Positions 45,676 to 54,685 of a DNA stretch of 64,000 nt are shown here, one piece after another; positions within the stretch are counted from its first letter, which is position 1; the number at the start of each line of letters is the position of its first letter. The stretch spans positions 744,001 to 808,000 of the forward strand of contig OZ244830.1 of the NCBI GenBank assembly GCA_965220425.1, written 5' to 3'. The translations under genes and the position numbers were made by a program. Below the pieces are notes generated by a model that saw nothing but the letters and a program-made list of their open reading frames with translations, did not search any database and was not told the DNA's origin. This DNA comes from Azophilus sp965220425 (GTDB taxonomy: Bacteria > Pseudomonadota > Gammaproteobacteria > Pseudomonadales > Azotimanducaceae).

Positions 45676-46580
45676 CTCAAGTAGGTCTCCGTGATCCCAG
45701 GGCGAAAATGCCCGAGCTCCTGGCTGACGGTCTCGAGCGCGTCGGCGCGGACGAGGCTGCGCTGCAGTTCGCCCATGCGTTCCTGGGCGTACGCATGACG
45801 AGCACCGTGGGCGCCGGCGGTCCAGCCGAGCGCGCGCTTCGAGGCGCTGCCGAAACTGACGCTCCACGGCGTGCCGCCGGCGAGGTCGTACCGGGACAGG
45901 TAGTGGATGCCGCGGTCGGTGACGCGCATCGGCTCCTCGCGGCGGCGTTCCTCGAGACGGTCCGCAAGGTGGTCCGGGAGCCGGACCAGCCGGACGAGGC
46001 CGCCCTTGCCGATCACCGTGTAGTCCCGGCCCGGCCTCCCGGCGAACTTCTCCGGACGCGCGGGGCGGCGGTCGGGCGGCTGCTCGCCGGGACGGGCGAG
46101 CGTCAGCAGTTCGTGCGACCGCAGTCCGGCGGCGTGGGCGATCAGCGTCGAGAGCCCGTTGCGCGCATTCTGGGCGGCGGCGACCATGCGGATCTGCTCC
46201 GGCAGGTACGCGCGTCCGCCCGTGCGCCGGGGCTTCAGCGAGCGGACCACGGTCAGACGTTCGCCCTCGGGGAGCCGCCGGGAGACATGGACCAGCATCG
46301 CCTGCAGCGACTGGCGGTGCATGTCGAGGGCCTTCTGGCCGAGATCGGCGGTGCGGCTGCGTAGGTATTCGACGGCGGTCTCCGGCGTGAGGTCGCGCAG
46401 CTCGCGTCCTTCCGGGGCGATGCGCCGGGCGATCTGGAGCAGGCAGTCGCGGTAGTTGGCGACGGTGCGCACCGACGCGGGGCGGCGGGGATTGCGGCGC
46501 AGCGCGCCGAGATTGACGAGGCGTCCCACGACGGCTTCCGCCTGACGCTTCGGCGAGGGGATGGAACGGAACTTCGGCAT
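45672..46580 (-). CDS. Tyrosine recombinase of a three-gene module
   Basis: A 302-residue protein starting MPKFRSIPSPKRQAEAV. Features of the catalytic domain are Arg in AAGLRSHELLTLAR, HGARHAYAQERM (HxxR), a His in ELGHFRPGITETYLR and the Tyr near the very C-terminus. It is clearly different from the recombinases at 30729-31706 and 52977-54155. It reads towards structured repeat copy B, with a small HTH gene four bases before it and a coiled-coil gene overlapping its end. Confidence 0.78.
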   Translation of the reverse strand: MPKFRSIPSPKRQAEAVVGRLVNLGALRRNPRRPASVRTVANYRDCLLQIARRIAPEGRELRDLTPETAVEYLRSRTADLGQKALDMHRQSLQAMLVHVSRRLPEGERLTVVRSLKPRRTGGRAYLPEQIRMVAAAQNARNGLSTLIAHAAGLRSHELLTLARPGEQPPDRRPARPEKFAGRPGRDYTVIGKGGLVRLVRLPDHLADRLEERRREEPMRVTDRGIHYLSRYDLAGGTPWSVSFGSASKRALGWTAGAHGARHAYAQERMGELQRSLVRADALETVSQELGHFRPGITETYLR

Positions 46581-46584
46581 CTGG

Positions 46585-46836
46585 TCAGCCCGCGCCGTGG
46601 CGCCGCAGCCAGCGGGCGACGGTGGCGTGCTGGACGCGGATGCGGTGGGCAAGCAGCCAGCGCTGGAGTTCCGCGGTGGTGCACCCCTCGGCGCGCAGGG
46701 CGAGCAGTTCGCCCTTGTAGCGGTCGAGGCGCGAGCGGCGGTAGCGGGGACGGCGCCGGGCGCGGGACTGGGCCCGCAGACGGGCGGCTTCGGCGGCGGC
46801 GTCGAAGGCTCCTTCGGGGGTGGATTCGGATTGCAT
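46585..46836 (-). CDS. Small HTH-type protein upstream of the recombinase
   Basis: An 83-residue basic protein. Residues 42-80 (LLALRAEGCTTAELQRWLLA, then VQHATVARWLRRHG) look like a helix-turn-helix that reads an inverted repeat, as in recombinase accessory or resolvase-type DNA-binding parts. It is the first gene of the leftward module; its stop is four bases before the recombinase ATG. Role as regulator or directionality factor is inferred. Confidence 0.55.
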   Translation of the reverse strand: MQSESTPEGAFDAAAEAARLRAQSRARRRPRYRRSRLDRYKGELLALRAEGCTTAELQRWLLAHRIRVQHATVARWLRRHGAG

Positions 46837-47226
46837 CGGGGCATGATGTACACCGGCGCGGCGCTGCTAGGCAAACCCGCGTGCTTAGCATTCTGCTAAC
46901 CGCGTTTCATGGAGTCTCGGGAGGTGCCGATACCCTCGCCGGACGCGGCGACCGCAGGTCACGGTTTGCGCTCGCCGCGCGGCAGGGATGGTGTCCGGGG
47001 TGCGCTGGTGTGCGGATCGTCTACTGCATGGTGAACAATACGATGGTCAACATCGCGGACACCATCCCGCCTGCCGGCGTGATGGCGCGTGGCGTCCCGT
47101 AAAGGGTTCGCTGCGCCGACGGTGCCCGTCGCCCTTGACGGGCCGCCCCGCACCGGAGACGGCTTCTGAGAGCCTGGGGGAGGCCGAAGCGCGCCGACCG
47201 AAGCCGACGCGCCTCTGCGGCGACAG
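46837..47226. other. Gene-free stretch with a 13-bp inverted repeat
   Basis: No gene found. Arms gggatggtgtccg (46985-46997) and its exact inverse (47056-47068) are 58 bases apart and enclose gtgaacaatacgatggt. This could hold the promoter and operator of the recombinase module, which starts at 46836. Confidence 0.45.
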
Positions 47227-47766
47227 CTAGTGCCGTCTGAAGCGCCACCCGGTGTCAAACAGCGAGTGCGCCCACTCGCGCTCTTCTCGCGGTTCCGGGT
47301 CCGGCAGCGGCGACCAGTAGGCTGCCGACGGTTGCGGCGTCGGTCGGCCGTTCCAGGGCGAGACGCCGATGTCGAGATTGCTCGCGCGGTGCGCCGTCTC
47401 CGGCTTGGCCGCGAACTCGTCGATGACCGCCGCGTCGATGGCGTCCTGGCGCTTCTGCGCGCGCTCGATGTCGCGGTCCTCGCGGCACCGCTCGCAGAGG
47501 AAGTCGCCTTCCGGTCTCTTGCGGTACGCGCACCGCCTGCATCCACCTTGTGCGACCAGCGCGGCCCTGCGGCGCTTGCACGACTTCGCGCGCCTGATCC
47601 GGCACGGCTCGCAGCTTTTCGCGTACTCCCCGTTGGCCTTCAGCGATGCCGGTCGACGGCAACGGGGCTGCGCACACTGAGGGCCGTCCCGGCGGAGGGC
47701 GGCGTGGGGAACGAAGCCCGGCGGGGCCTTCCCGCTCCACTGGGCGATGAGGGTTTCGAGGTCCAT
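47227..47766 (-). CDS. Unknown cysteine-rich (zinc-ribbon-like) protein
   Basis: A 179-residue protein starting MDLETLIAQWSGKAPPG, with aggag eight bases before the ATG. It holds CAQPRCRRPASL, CEPCRIRRAKSC and then CRRCAYRKR...CERCRED (near residues 35-95): four CxxC or CxxxxC pairs in a basic setting, consistent with one or two structural zinc sites and nucleic-acid binding. The C-terminal 80 residues are not recognisable. I cannot name a family. Confidence 0.55.
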   Translation of the reverse strand: MDLETLIAQWSGKAPPGFVPHAALRRDGPQCAQPRCRRPASLKANGEYAKSCEPCRIRRAKSCKRRRAALVAQGGCRRCAYRKRPEGDFLCERCREDRDIERAQKRQDAIDAAVIDEFAAKPETAHRASNLDIGVSPWNGRPTPQPSAAYWSPLPDPEPREEREWAHSLFDTGWRFRRH

Positions 47767-48262
47767 GGTGATCTCCTGTTCAGACTCGCGACGCGGAGTG
47801 CGTCGGTGCCTGGACAGGCGGCACGCGCGCGCAGGCCGGTCACCTCGCGCTAGCGAGGTCGGAGCGTGCGGAGAACCCGCAGGGTTGACCGGCGGAGCAC
47901 GCGTGACACGCTGACACGCACGACGGACGACCGGACCTGTCGTTGAAGCGGGCCGTGCGGAACGGCGGTGCGCCTGGGGCGCTCTCGCACTGGTGGCGGC
48001 CGCCGTCGTCGAAACCGGCGGCTCGGCGGCACGCGGATCGGAACGGCCCGGTTGACGCGCCGGCGTCCCGCGCCGCATAGTCCTTGCCACGCATCAGCCG
48101 CGGAAACCCGCATGCCGGGTTAGCCGCCGAATACAACAGGCCCTCGTATGGGGCCGGGGTAGCTCCCCGGCGCCGGGCGAACAGGCGGCACGTCAACCAC
48201 GTTCTGCGTGCTGATGCGTAACGGCCCGGCGCCATACCGGCGACGAACGCGACGGCGCGCAG
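47767..48262. other. Gene-free stretch
   Basis: I see no gene. There is a short perfect hairpin acctcgcgctagcgaggt near 47845 and a run of GC-rich inverted pieces near 48150-48180 (ccccggcgccgggcg). Frames crossing it are Arg/Ser-rich and look accidental. Confidence 0.4.
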
Positions 48263-48538
48263 GTGCGGGAACTGTGGGCGTCGGCTACCGCCAAGGGCGA
48301 ATACGGCGTACCCCATGAGATCGTGCGGTGCGGGGGCGGCAAGGCCGACGCGGCGGACGTGCGGGCGGCCCTTCGGCGGTTCAACGAAGCGCGCGACGAC
48401 GGCTGGCGCTGGACCGTGGACGCGCTGGCGGCGTACCTGCTGCACGACCTGTGCGGCATCGTGCTGCTCGACTGCCGCCGCCCGGTGTCCAGCGATGATG
48501 CGGATGCGGCCTCACCGCCCGGAGGGCGGAAGCGATAG
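48263..48538 (+). CDS. Small hypothetical protein
   Basis: A 91-residue frame starting at GTG. The middle (ALRRFNEARDDGWRWTVDAL, AAYLLHDLCGIVLLD) looks like folded protein and third codon positions are strongly G/C, unlike the opposite strand. No family is recognised. An upstream GTA-rich extension is open to 48213. Confidence 0.4.
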   Translation: MRELWASATAKGEYGVPHEIVRCGGGKADAADVRAALRRFNEARDDGWRWTVDALAAYLLHDLCGIVLLDCRRPVSSDDADAASPPGGRKR

Positions 48539-48645
48539 GGATCGTGACCCGCCAGGGACAAGACCCCGCAGGGGGCTTGGTCGCCGCAGGCGATAGAGCC
48601 CGGGCCGCTCCGCGGCATCGCCCACAATAGCCCGTAAGCGCCGCG

Positions 48646-48891
48646 ATGGCTGCTTTGCCGAAACCTTGGCACCAGGAGTTCCTCTGCCTGATCTACGCGG
48701 AGTGGGGGGCCCAGCGTAGCCAATACCTCGGCGCGGACGCGCAGTTCGAGGCCGGCACCACCCTAAGCGCCAGCACGCGGCTGTTGGCCAGCGCGATCAT
48801 GTTGTGCGAGCGCTTGGTGGCAGCGTGCTTAGAGGGATCCGGGGATGGATCGGTGCGGCAACGGCCAGCTGGACGGAACCCGCAAGCCTGA
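48646..48891 (+). CDS. Small hypothetical protein
   Basis: An 81-residue ATG frame (MAALPKPWHQEFLCLIYAEW, later STRLLASAIMLCERLVAACL) that could form two helices. No strong ribosome site and no recognised family. 48892-49132 holds nothing further. Confidence 0.3.
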   Translation: MAALPKPWHQEFLCLIYAEWGAQRSQYLGADAQFEAGTTLSASTRLLASAIMLCERLVAACLEGSGDGSVRQRPAGRNPQA

Positions 48892-49132
48892 GAGCGTGGA
48901 CTCCAGTGCCGCGCAAGGTTGGCGCGGGCCGAGGATGACCCATCGAAGAACGGGAGGGGCAGGATGGAGGCCAGGGGAACCAGTGGAGTTGCTGAGTGAG
49001 GCCCGCGTACCTTGGCGCGCGTCACGACATGGTCCGCTGGCCGCGACGAAGAAAGGACGTTGCGCTGATCGAGGGTGGTGGCTACGCTTCGCCGCCGGGG
49101 TCTGACGCCAGCCCAGCAAGGAGGAAGGAAGA

Positions 49133-50116
49133 GTGCCCGGGATCAAGGTTTTTCTGAGCTATTCGCACGCAGACGAAGACCACCTGCAGGAACTCGTCAA
49201 GCACCTCGACCTGCTGCGGCGGCAGGGACTGATCGAACCTTGGTACGACCGACGAATCGAAGCGGGTGCTAACGTGCATGCCGAGATCGAGGGCGAACTC
49301 AACTCTGCGGACGTGGTGCTGCTGTTGGTCAGTCCGGACTTCGTCTTCTCGGACTACTGCTACGACAAGGAGATGAAAACTGCGATGGAGCGGCATCGCG
49401 AAGGCTCGGCAACGGTCATACCGGCAATACTCCGCCCGTGCGACTGGCACTCGGCGCCATTCGGGGGCCTCCTGGCCGTCCCGACGGAGGGACAGGCGGT
49501 AACCGAGCACGCGAACCGCGACCGGGCATATCTCGAGATTGCGCGGGCCGTCCGAAAAGCCGCGGAGAAGGCACAAACACCTTCGGGACGCGCGACGAAC
49601 ACCACCGACGAGCCCGCCCACGGGGCGTTCCGAGGGGAACCCTCGGTCGTTGAGGGCCACGGCCACGACCTCAGCATCAGAAGGGAGTTCAGCGATTGGC
49701 AGAAGGACGAGTTCGGACACGAAGCATTCGAGAACATAACACGGCACTTCGAACAGTCATTGAACCGGCTTGAACAGCAGCACGCGGGCACCGTTAAGTG
49801 CTCGTTCCAGCGAATCGACGAAACCAGTTTCGAGGCGACAGCCTACGTCGACGGGCGGGAACGGAGCCGATGCGGCGTCTGGGTCGGCGGTGGAGCCGCG
49901 TTCACGAGGAACAGCGAACTGGGCTACAGCTCCCGCGGAGTAGGAAACAAGAGCAGCTACAACGAAGTCCTTCATACCGAGGACGACGGCTACCGACTCT
50001 ACCTCAGACCGGTGATGGGATTAGCCTGGTTGCACGGCAGAGAAGCGAAGCAGGAGTTGACGCCGGAAGAGGCCGCGGATCATCTGTGGAGGATGTTCAT
50101 GCAGCCCCTGCAGTGA
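49133..50116 (+). CDS. TIR-domain protein with an unrecognised C-terminal domain
   Basis: A 327-residue protein. Residues 1-140 form a TIR domain: KVFLSYSHADEDHLQELVKH, WYDRRIEAGANVHAEIEGEL, VVLLLVSPDFVFSDYC and VIPAILRPCDW. The Glu in the IEGEL helix is in the position of the catalytic NADase Glu in many bacterial TIR proteins. Residues 180-327 are of unknown fold and could be a sensor. A GTG start is well supported by aaggaggaaggaaga upstream. It stands alone in its direction among unknown genes; a role in NAD depletion defence is an inference. Confidence 0.75.
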   Translation: MPGIKVFLSYSHADEDHLQELVKHLDLLRRQGLIEPWYDRRIEAGANVHAEIEGELNSADVVLLLVSPDFVFSDYCYDKEMKTAMERHREGSATVIPAILRPCDWHSAPFGGLLAVPTEGQAVTEHANRDRAYLEIARAVRKAAEKAQTPSGRATNTTDEPAHGAFRGEPSVVEGHGHDLSIRREFSDWQKDEFGHEAFENITRHFEQSLNRLEQQHAGTVKCSFQRIDETSFEATAYVDGRERSRCGVWVGGGAAFTRNSELGYSSRGVGNKSSYNEVLHTEDDGYRLYLRPVMGLAWLHGREAKQELTPEEAADHLWRMFMQPLQ

Positions 50117-50198
50117 GCAGCACACTGACACATGGGGAGTTGCGCGATGTCAATTGGTCTCCGCAGTTCAAGGCGTCGAACCCTGACGACACAAAACG

Positions 50199-50486
50199 CT
50201 AAAGGCTCTTCAGGAGGTCCACCAGATAGGCCTTGTAGTTTCGTTCGAGACTGAGTCCCGCAACCTGCCTGATTACCTCGTGCTTGTCCCAGCCCTTATC
50301 GCTCCTGAGCTTTGCGACAACTAGAGCTAACAGCGCGTTGAGTCCTCCGTAGTTGTGCAAGGCATGCGCGATTTCTTCGTCCTTGACCGATGAAGGACTC
50401 GCAGAACCGCGATGAATGCCGGGTTGCTGCTGGATGAATACGGATGGATGACACCTTTCGCGATCAGGACGATCAAGGCTAGGCGG
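50199..50486 (-). pseudogene. Remnant of a small gene without a usable start
   Basis: The reverse strand reads a sensible C-terminal peptide: EEIAHALHNYGGLNALLALV, later GWDKHEVIRQVAGLSLERNY and YLVDLLKSL before the stop. The frame is open for 96 codons but has no ATG or GTG before the coherent part. I read it as the tail of a truncated gene. Confidence 0.3.
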
Positions 50487-50689
50487 CTAGGCCGTTGACG
50501 CCCAGGCGAGCCAACTTGTCGATCAAGTCCATGATCCTCCTCGTGGCCCTGCGGCCGGAAAGCGACGGACCGTAACATGGAGGGGTGAACGCCGCCATGC
50601 GCGAATAGGATTTCCCTGCAACCCGGTGGCGACGGGCGATACGGACTAGTCAGCTGAGTCGCGGCTGGTAGCTCACCAGCGGGAGGCCA

Positions 50690-50918
50690 CAGCATAGTCG
50701 GCGCAGTCTGGTCATCAGCCGCCTACGACGATCGAATAGATCGCTGGGCCGGTATCCCGCCTCGGCGCGGTAACTGGTGACTTTGGCCAAGGCCAGTTCA
50801 CAGACCTTACGGGTCGAGTCGGAGCACTCAGCGGTGCAGTCCAGGAAGCTGGATCGGAAGCAGTGCGAAGCAGCTTCGAGACGGTGCTGTCGCTCGGCGT
50901 GCGGGGGTCGAAAGTGAG
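50690..50918 (-). pseudogene. Fragment of a P4-type integrase, frameshifted
   Basis: Two frames carry pieces that match the C-terminal part of the intact integrase at 52977-54155. One reads FDPRTPSDSTVSKLL (compare LSDSTLSKLL). The next reads HCFRSSFLD and then KVCELALAKVTSYRAEAGYR, PSDLFDRRRRLM (compare REVCELALAHVNSDRVEAAY and RSDLFEKRRELM). The fragment lacks the start and is out of frame. Around it, 50117-51011 holds no intact gene. It marks an earlier integration in tandem with the present one. Confidence 0.7.
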
Positions 50919-51011
50919 CAAGAGCAGGGTAGGACGACCCGTTTCCGCAGCGTTGCTCGGTGGCGCGGCTCGAGCGAACGAGGACTAACGGGCGTGTGCC
51001 CGGCCGCGCGA

Positions 51012-51767
51012 TCAACGCACGATGGTCAACCGCAGGGGGGTGCCCTCGAAGAAGCAGTACGCGACGTGCACGACATCTTCGACATGGCCGATCATCTCCT
51101 TCAGGATTGGAATGGCGTCGAATTTGTCCATCAGCAGGAAGGCAGGATCGCCCGTCGGCCGTGCAAAGAAAGCGTGGTCCTCTTCGACCGGATACACGAA
51201 ATAGTCGTCGAACTCGCCCTTCTTCGACATCTCGGCGAAGTAGATCTGCATGCCGGTCCTGTCCCGCAACGAGAGCAGGCGCCGATGTTTGCCCTTGCCG
51301 GCCATCTCGCCCAATAGCGCCAGCATCTGGTTGCCGGTGTACGGCTGGATCTGCTCCACGAAACCCCTCTGTTCGTCCGTCAGATAGCGGAGTCTTCTCT
51401 TCGCCTGGTGCCGGAAGTCGGAATCGTCCTCGGCAATCACGAATTGCGGGACCCGCTCGTTGAGTTCCGGGACGTTCTTCACCGACAGTTCGAAGACCAG
51501 ATAGTCCAATGCGGTGCGCAGATTCTCGACGATCTGACCGACCAGGACCTTGGGAGTGCCGCGGATGACGCTCTCTTTCGGATGCCTGAGTCGAAGAACG
51601 AAATTCCCTGTAGCGCGGTCGCGGCTCTTGACCATACCCTTGACGTACTCGTACAGGAAGTCGTGCAGTTCCCGCCTCAAGTGGAACCAGTTTTGCTTCG
51701 CTTGGTCAATGCGGGCCAGCGCGTCAGCCAGTTCGACCGGCGCTTCGTGTGTGTCGGAACGCGTCAT
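51012..51767 (-). CDS. Unknown protein, 251 residues
   Basis: I do not recognise the family. The frame is well formed, with an ATG start and a balanced composition. The N-terminal 80 residues are helical (RIDQAKQNWFHLRRELHDFL) and include GQIVENLRTALDYLVFELSV, a pattern seen in many small bacterial proteins of accessory regions. The end overlaps no neighbour. It reads in the same direction as the next unknown gene and the integrase. Confidence 0.6.
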   Translation of the reverse strand: MTRSDTHEAPVELADALARIDQAKQNWFHLRRELHDFLYEYVKGMVKSRDRATGNFVLRLRHPKESVIRGTPKVLVGQIVENLRTALDYLVFELSVKNVPELNERVPQFVIAEDDSDFRHQAKRRLRYLTDEQRGFVEQIQPYTGNQMLALLGEMAGKGKHRRLLSLRDRTGMQIYFAEMSKKGEFDDYFVYPVEEDHAFFARPTGDPAFLLMDKFDAIPILKEMIGHVEDVVHVAYCFFEGTPLRLTIVR

Positions 51768-51965
51768 CGGGTCAGGGAATCGTGGGGACGGCGCGGGACG
51801 CTACGGCAACGCAGAAGCGGGATCAAGGGGTTCGAGGTGGAGCAGAAGCGCATGGGTAACGCGGAAACGCAGTGGGCGGGACTTTGGAGTTGCCGAAGGA
51901 GCCAGGCAAACTCGCCTCCGAGCCATTCATTTTTGTTGCGCCCATTCCACAAATGGACCGGCAGA

Positions 51966-52970
51966 TCACACCGGGCAAGTGAGCGCCCGCAATTCCGGCG
52001 AAACCGCGATGTAGTGTCTCTGGCTCACGGGAGCGCCAGGAGTCGAGACCGCAAAGCGGTACTCGTTCTGGTTCGCGAAGGAGGTCTTCTTGGTGAACCA
52101 GGCCACCGGACCCGCATTCGGATCGAACCACTGTTCTTGTCTATCCACGCGGCCGGACAGGTCCTCGTAGTTGACGGGCCCGTAGTAGACGTGGGCAAAG
52201 GTGTCGATAGGGCGCGATCCCTCCCATAGGCTGGTGGTGTAGCTGCTGCGCGCATAGCCGATTTCGTCGAAAGGACCGAGCGAGACGTCGGTGGTCTTGT
52301 CGAATCCCAGGGCGAAGTCGACGCCGAGCCACGCGGCGAAGGTGTCGGGGTCGAGAATCCGGGTTGCGGCAGAGTAGCCATACTTGCCGTCGAACTCGCT
52401 CTGCAGATTGCGAAGATCGCTGTCAAAGCGGTAGTGCGAGGCACAGAACACCCAAGGTTCGCCGGAGGAGACGAACGACAGGCGCGCGCTGACGGTCCCG
52501 CCCATGATGGAGGTCGCCCAGCCCGAGCCGTCCCTCGTCAGGGTTCCGTCGTGTTGATCGCGGATGCCGGGCGCGAGGTCATCCTGATCGCGATAGTAGC
52601 CGGGGGTGGCGAGTTGGAGCTTCTGCGTCCGATGCGGTGCGTAGACCGGTTCAGAGAAGACGACGACGTTGCCCACGGCTGGAGCGGGCTGCGGCCTGGG
52701 GTCGAGACAGTGCAGGACGATGGAGTGGCAGGCCCGGGAATCGAGGTCGTAAACCGTAACCAAGTCGGTCGCCGGGGGTGCTGGCGTAGCATCGGGGTTG
52801 GATCGTCGGGCCAAGTTGTCGGCAGTCGCGACGGCTCCATTGACCTTGCGAACCGCGTCAGCACTGAAACGCGCCACGATGATGCGCGTGTCGTCGCCGC
52901 CGGAGTCGCGGGGGCGACTCGTCTGCACCGGAAATTGCGTTTGCGGCTGTTCCTCAGCCATTCCAGACAC
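51966..52970 (-). CDS. Unknown protein, 334 residues
   Basis: No family recognised with certainty. The segments VFCASHYRFDSDLRNLQSEF and WFTKKTSFANQNEYRFAVST have the look of the DUF2971-type proteins often found in mobile regions, but I cannot confirm this. An alternative start (MAEEQPQT) lies nine bases inside. It begins six bases before the end of the integrase gene, so it may share its transcript. Confidence 0.55.
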   Translation of the reverse strand: MSGMAEEQPQTQFPVQTSRPRDSGGDDTRIIVARFSADAVRKVNGAVATADNLARRSNPDATPAPPATDLVTVYDLDSRACHSIVLHCLDPRPQPAPAVGNVVVFSEPVYAPHRTQKLQLATPGYYRDQDDLAPGIRDQHDGTLTRDGSGWATSIMGGTVSARLSFVSSGEPWVFCASHYRFDSDLRNLQSEFDGKYGYSAATRILDPDTFAAWLGVDFALGFDKTTDVSLGPFDEIGYARSSYTTSLWEGSRPIDTFAHVYYGPVNYEDLSGRVDRQEQWFDPNAGPVAWFTKKTSFANQNEYRFAVSTPGAPVSQRHYIAVSPELRALTCPV

Positions 52971-52976
52971 CAGCTG

Positions 52977-54155
52977 CTATCGTCGCGGGTGCTGCGTCAG
53001 GTAGTCGGCCCACTCGACCATGAGTTCCCGGCGCTTTTCGAACAGGTCGCTGCGACGATACGCCGCTTCGACGCGGTCGCTGTTGACGTGCGCCAGGGCG
53101 AGCTCGCACACCTCGCGCGGCACGTCGGTCCGTTCCGCGGCCCAGTCCCGGAAGCTGGACCTGAAGCCGTGCGGCACGGCCCCGATGTTCAGTTCACGCA
53201 GGAGCTTGGATAGTGTGCTGTCGCTGAGTACCCGGCCGGTCGGCGAGGGGAATATCAGCCCGTTCCTGTCGCGGAGGTCTCGCGCCGCATCGAGGACGAC
53301 CACCGCGCGCGGGGACAATGGCACCCGGTGCTCGAGCTTCGCCTTCATACGTGTGGGGGGCACCGTCCAGGTGGCCGCAGCCTCGTCGACCTCGTCCCAC
53401 CGCGCCCCGCGAACCTCGCCCGAGCGGCAGGCGGTCAGCACCAGGAACTCGAACGCCAGCGCCGTCGCCCGATGGGCGCCGGACGCGCGCACCCGTTCGA
53501 GCGCGTGTGCGACTTCCGAATGCGGGAGCGCTCGCTGGTGCTGCCGCCTCACGCCGTTCTTTGGGAGCGCTGCGGAGATCGCGTCGCCCGCCGGGTTGTC
53601 CTCACGGTAGCCCTTCGCAACGGCCCACTTCATCAACGCGCCGATGCGCTGGCGGACGCGCGTGGCGGTTTCCCGCTTCGTCGACCAGATCGGAAGCAAT
53701 ACGGCCATGACGTCGGCCGTGGTGATCCGGTCGACGCGCTTGCGGCCAAGGGTCGGAATGGCGTAGTCGCGCAGGCTCGCACGCCATTGGGCGGCGGACT
53801 TGCCACCGTCCTTCCAGTTCTCGGCGTGTATGCCGATGACTGTCTCGATGGCCTCTTCGAAGGTCGGCGTGCGGCTGGCGCGGTCGCGGGGATCGCAGCC
53901 CTCGGAGACAGCCCGCGCGTTGGCGAGCGCCGTTTGCCGAGCGCGGGCGAGCGTGACCACGGGGTATGCCCCGAGGCCGACGTTTGCGGGTTTGCCGTCG
54001 AGGCGTATCCTCTGCGCCCAGGACTTGGAGAAGCCGCCGACGGAGGCCGGCTTGACAAGAAGGCTCAGACCGTGTCCGCCGCGTCCATCGCCGTAGCGAC
54101 CGGAAATGTTGACGGTGTTGACGAAGGTGGCGGAGAGTCGCTTGGGGCGTTTCAT
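52977..54155 (-). CDS. P4-type tyrosine integrase
   Basis: A 392-residue integrase with the N-terminal DUF4102 arm-binding domain of the P4/prophage type (GLSLLVKPASVGGFSKSWAQ, then GLGAYPVVTLARAR), a core-binding domain and a catalytic domain. Catalytic positions are Arg in LTACRSGEVRGARW, HGFRSSFRDWA, LAHVNSD and the Tyr in EAAYRRSD. Such enzymes insert islands at tRNA 3' ends. It lies at the right end of the proposed island, reading away from the attR-like repeat at 54308-54321, the usual arrangement. Confidence 0.9.
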   Translation of the reverse strand: MKRPKRLSATFVNTVNISGRYGDGRGGHGLSLLVKPASVGGFSKSWAQRIRLDGKPANVGLGAYPVVTLARARQTALANARAVSEGCDPRDRASRTPTFEEAIETVIGIHAENWKDGGKSAAQWRASLRDYAIPTLGRKRVDRITTADVMAVLLPIWSTKRETATRVRQRIGALMKWAVAKGYREDNPAGDAISAALPKNGVRRQHQRALPHSEVAHALERVRASGAHRATALAFEFLVLTACRSGEVRGARWDEVDEAAATWTVPPTRMKAKLEHRVPLSPRAVVVLDAARDLRDRNGLIFPSPTGRVLSDSTLSKLLRELNIGAVPHGFRSSFRDWAAERTDVPREVCELALAHVNSDRVEAAYRRSDLFEKRRELMVEWADYLTQHPRR

Positions 54156-54494
54156 CAGTTCTTATGCTATCACTTCCATTATCATAATCCTAGGTAGAAT
54201 ACGAGAATCGACGGGAAACGCTAAGGAGCTATAAGCTATTATTTATCAATCTGTTAAGAGAACTTTGGGAGGTCTAGGGCAACACCTAAAATCCGCGTTA
54301 TGGCGGTCTCCCTCTCCGCCATTGGATCCTCAAAACAGCAAAACAAATATGTCGTTACGTTACGCAATTCGTCCCGCAAACCTGACATGCATGAGTAGTC
54401 GTGACTGCGTGAGACCTCTTGCGTTGTCCATGTCCCCCTACGACGGCGCATCGGAGGTACTACCGTGGAAGCGGACCATCGGAAGAACACCTAG
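54156..54494. other. Island-end region without genes
   Basis: AT-rich upstream region of the integrase (with tattatttatcaatctgtta near 54237), then the attR-like repeat and about 170 bases of unassigned sequence up to the IS1182-family element. No gene is supported. Confidence 0.5.
54308..54321. other. Probable right attachment site of the island (attR)
   Basis: Exact second copy of ctccctctccgcca (first at 18581-18594), 153 bases beyond the integrase start codon. The 35.7 kb between the copies contains the accessory genes described. Confidence 0.6.
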
Positions 54495-54685
54495 GAGGGC
54501 GTCCGAGAATAGGGCATTCGGCCGCATCTTGCTTCTGCTGACGCACATCGGTACCTGTTGACTATCCCGAAAACACGGTCCTGGCGCGCGGTTGGCGGAG
54601 CCGGACGATTGATCATGCTTTTTTGGACTGACAAAGGACGCGGTTAGACCGTTTCGTCACGCCCAGAGCCCCCGCCGGCCCGATT

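Noticed and set aside
47840..48445. Leftward 201-codon frame
   Set aside because: Ser/Arg/Pro-rich, no ribosome site, and it opposes a better-looking small frame on the other strand.
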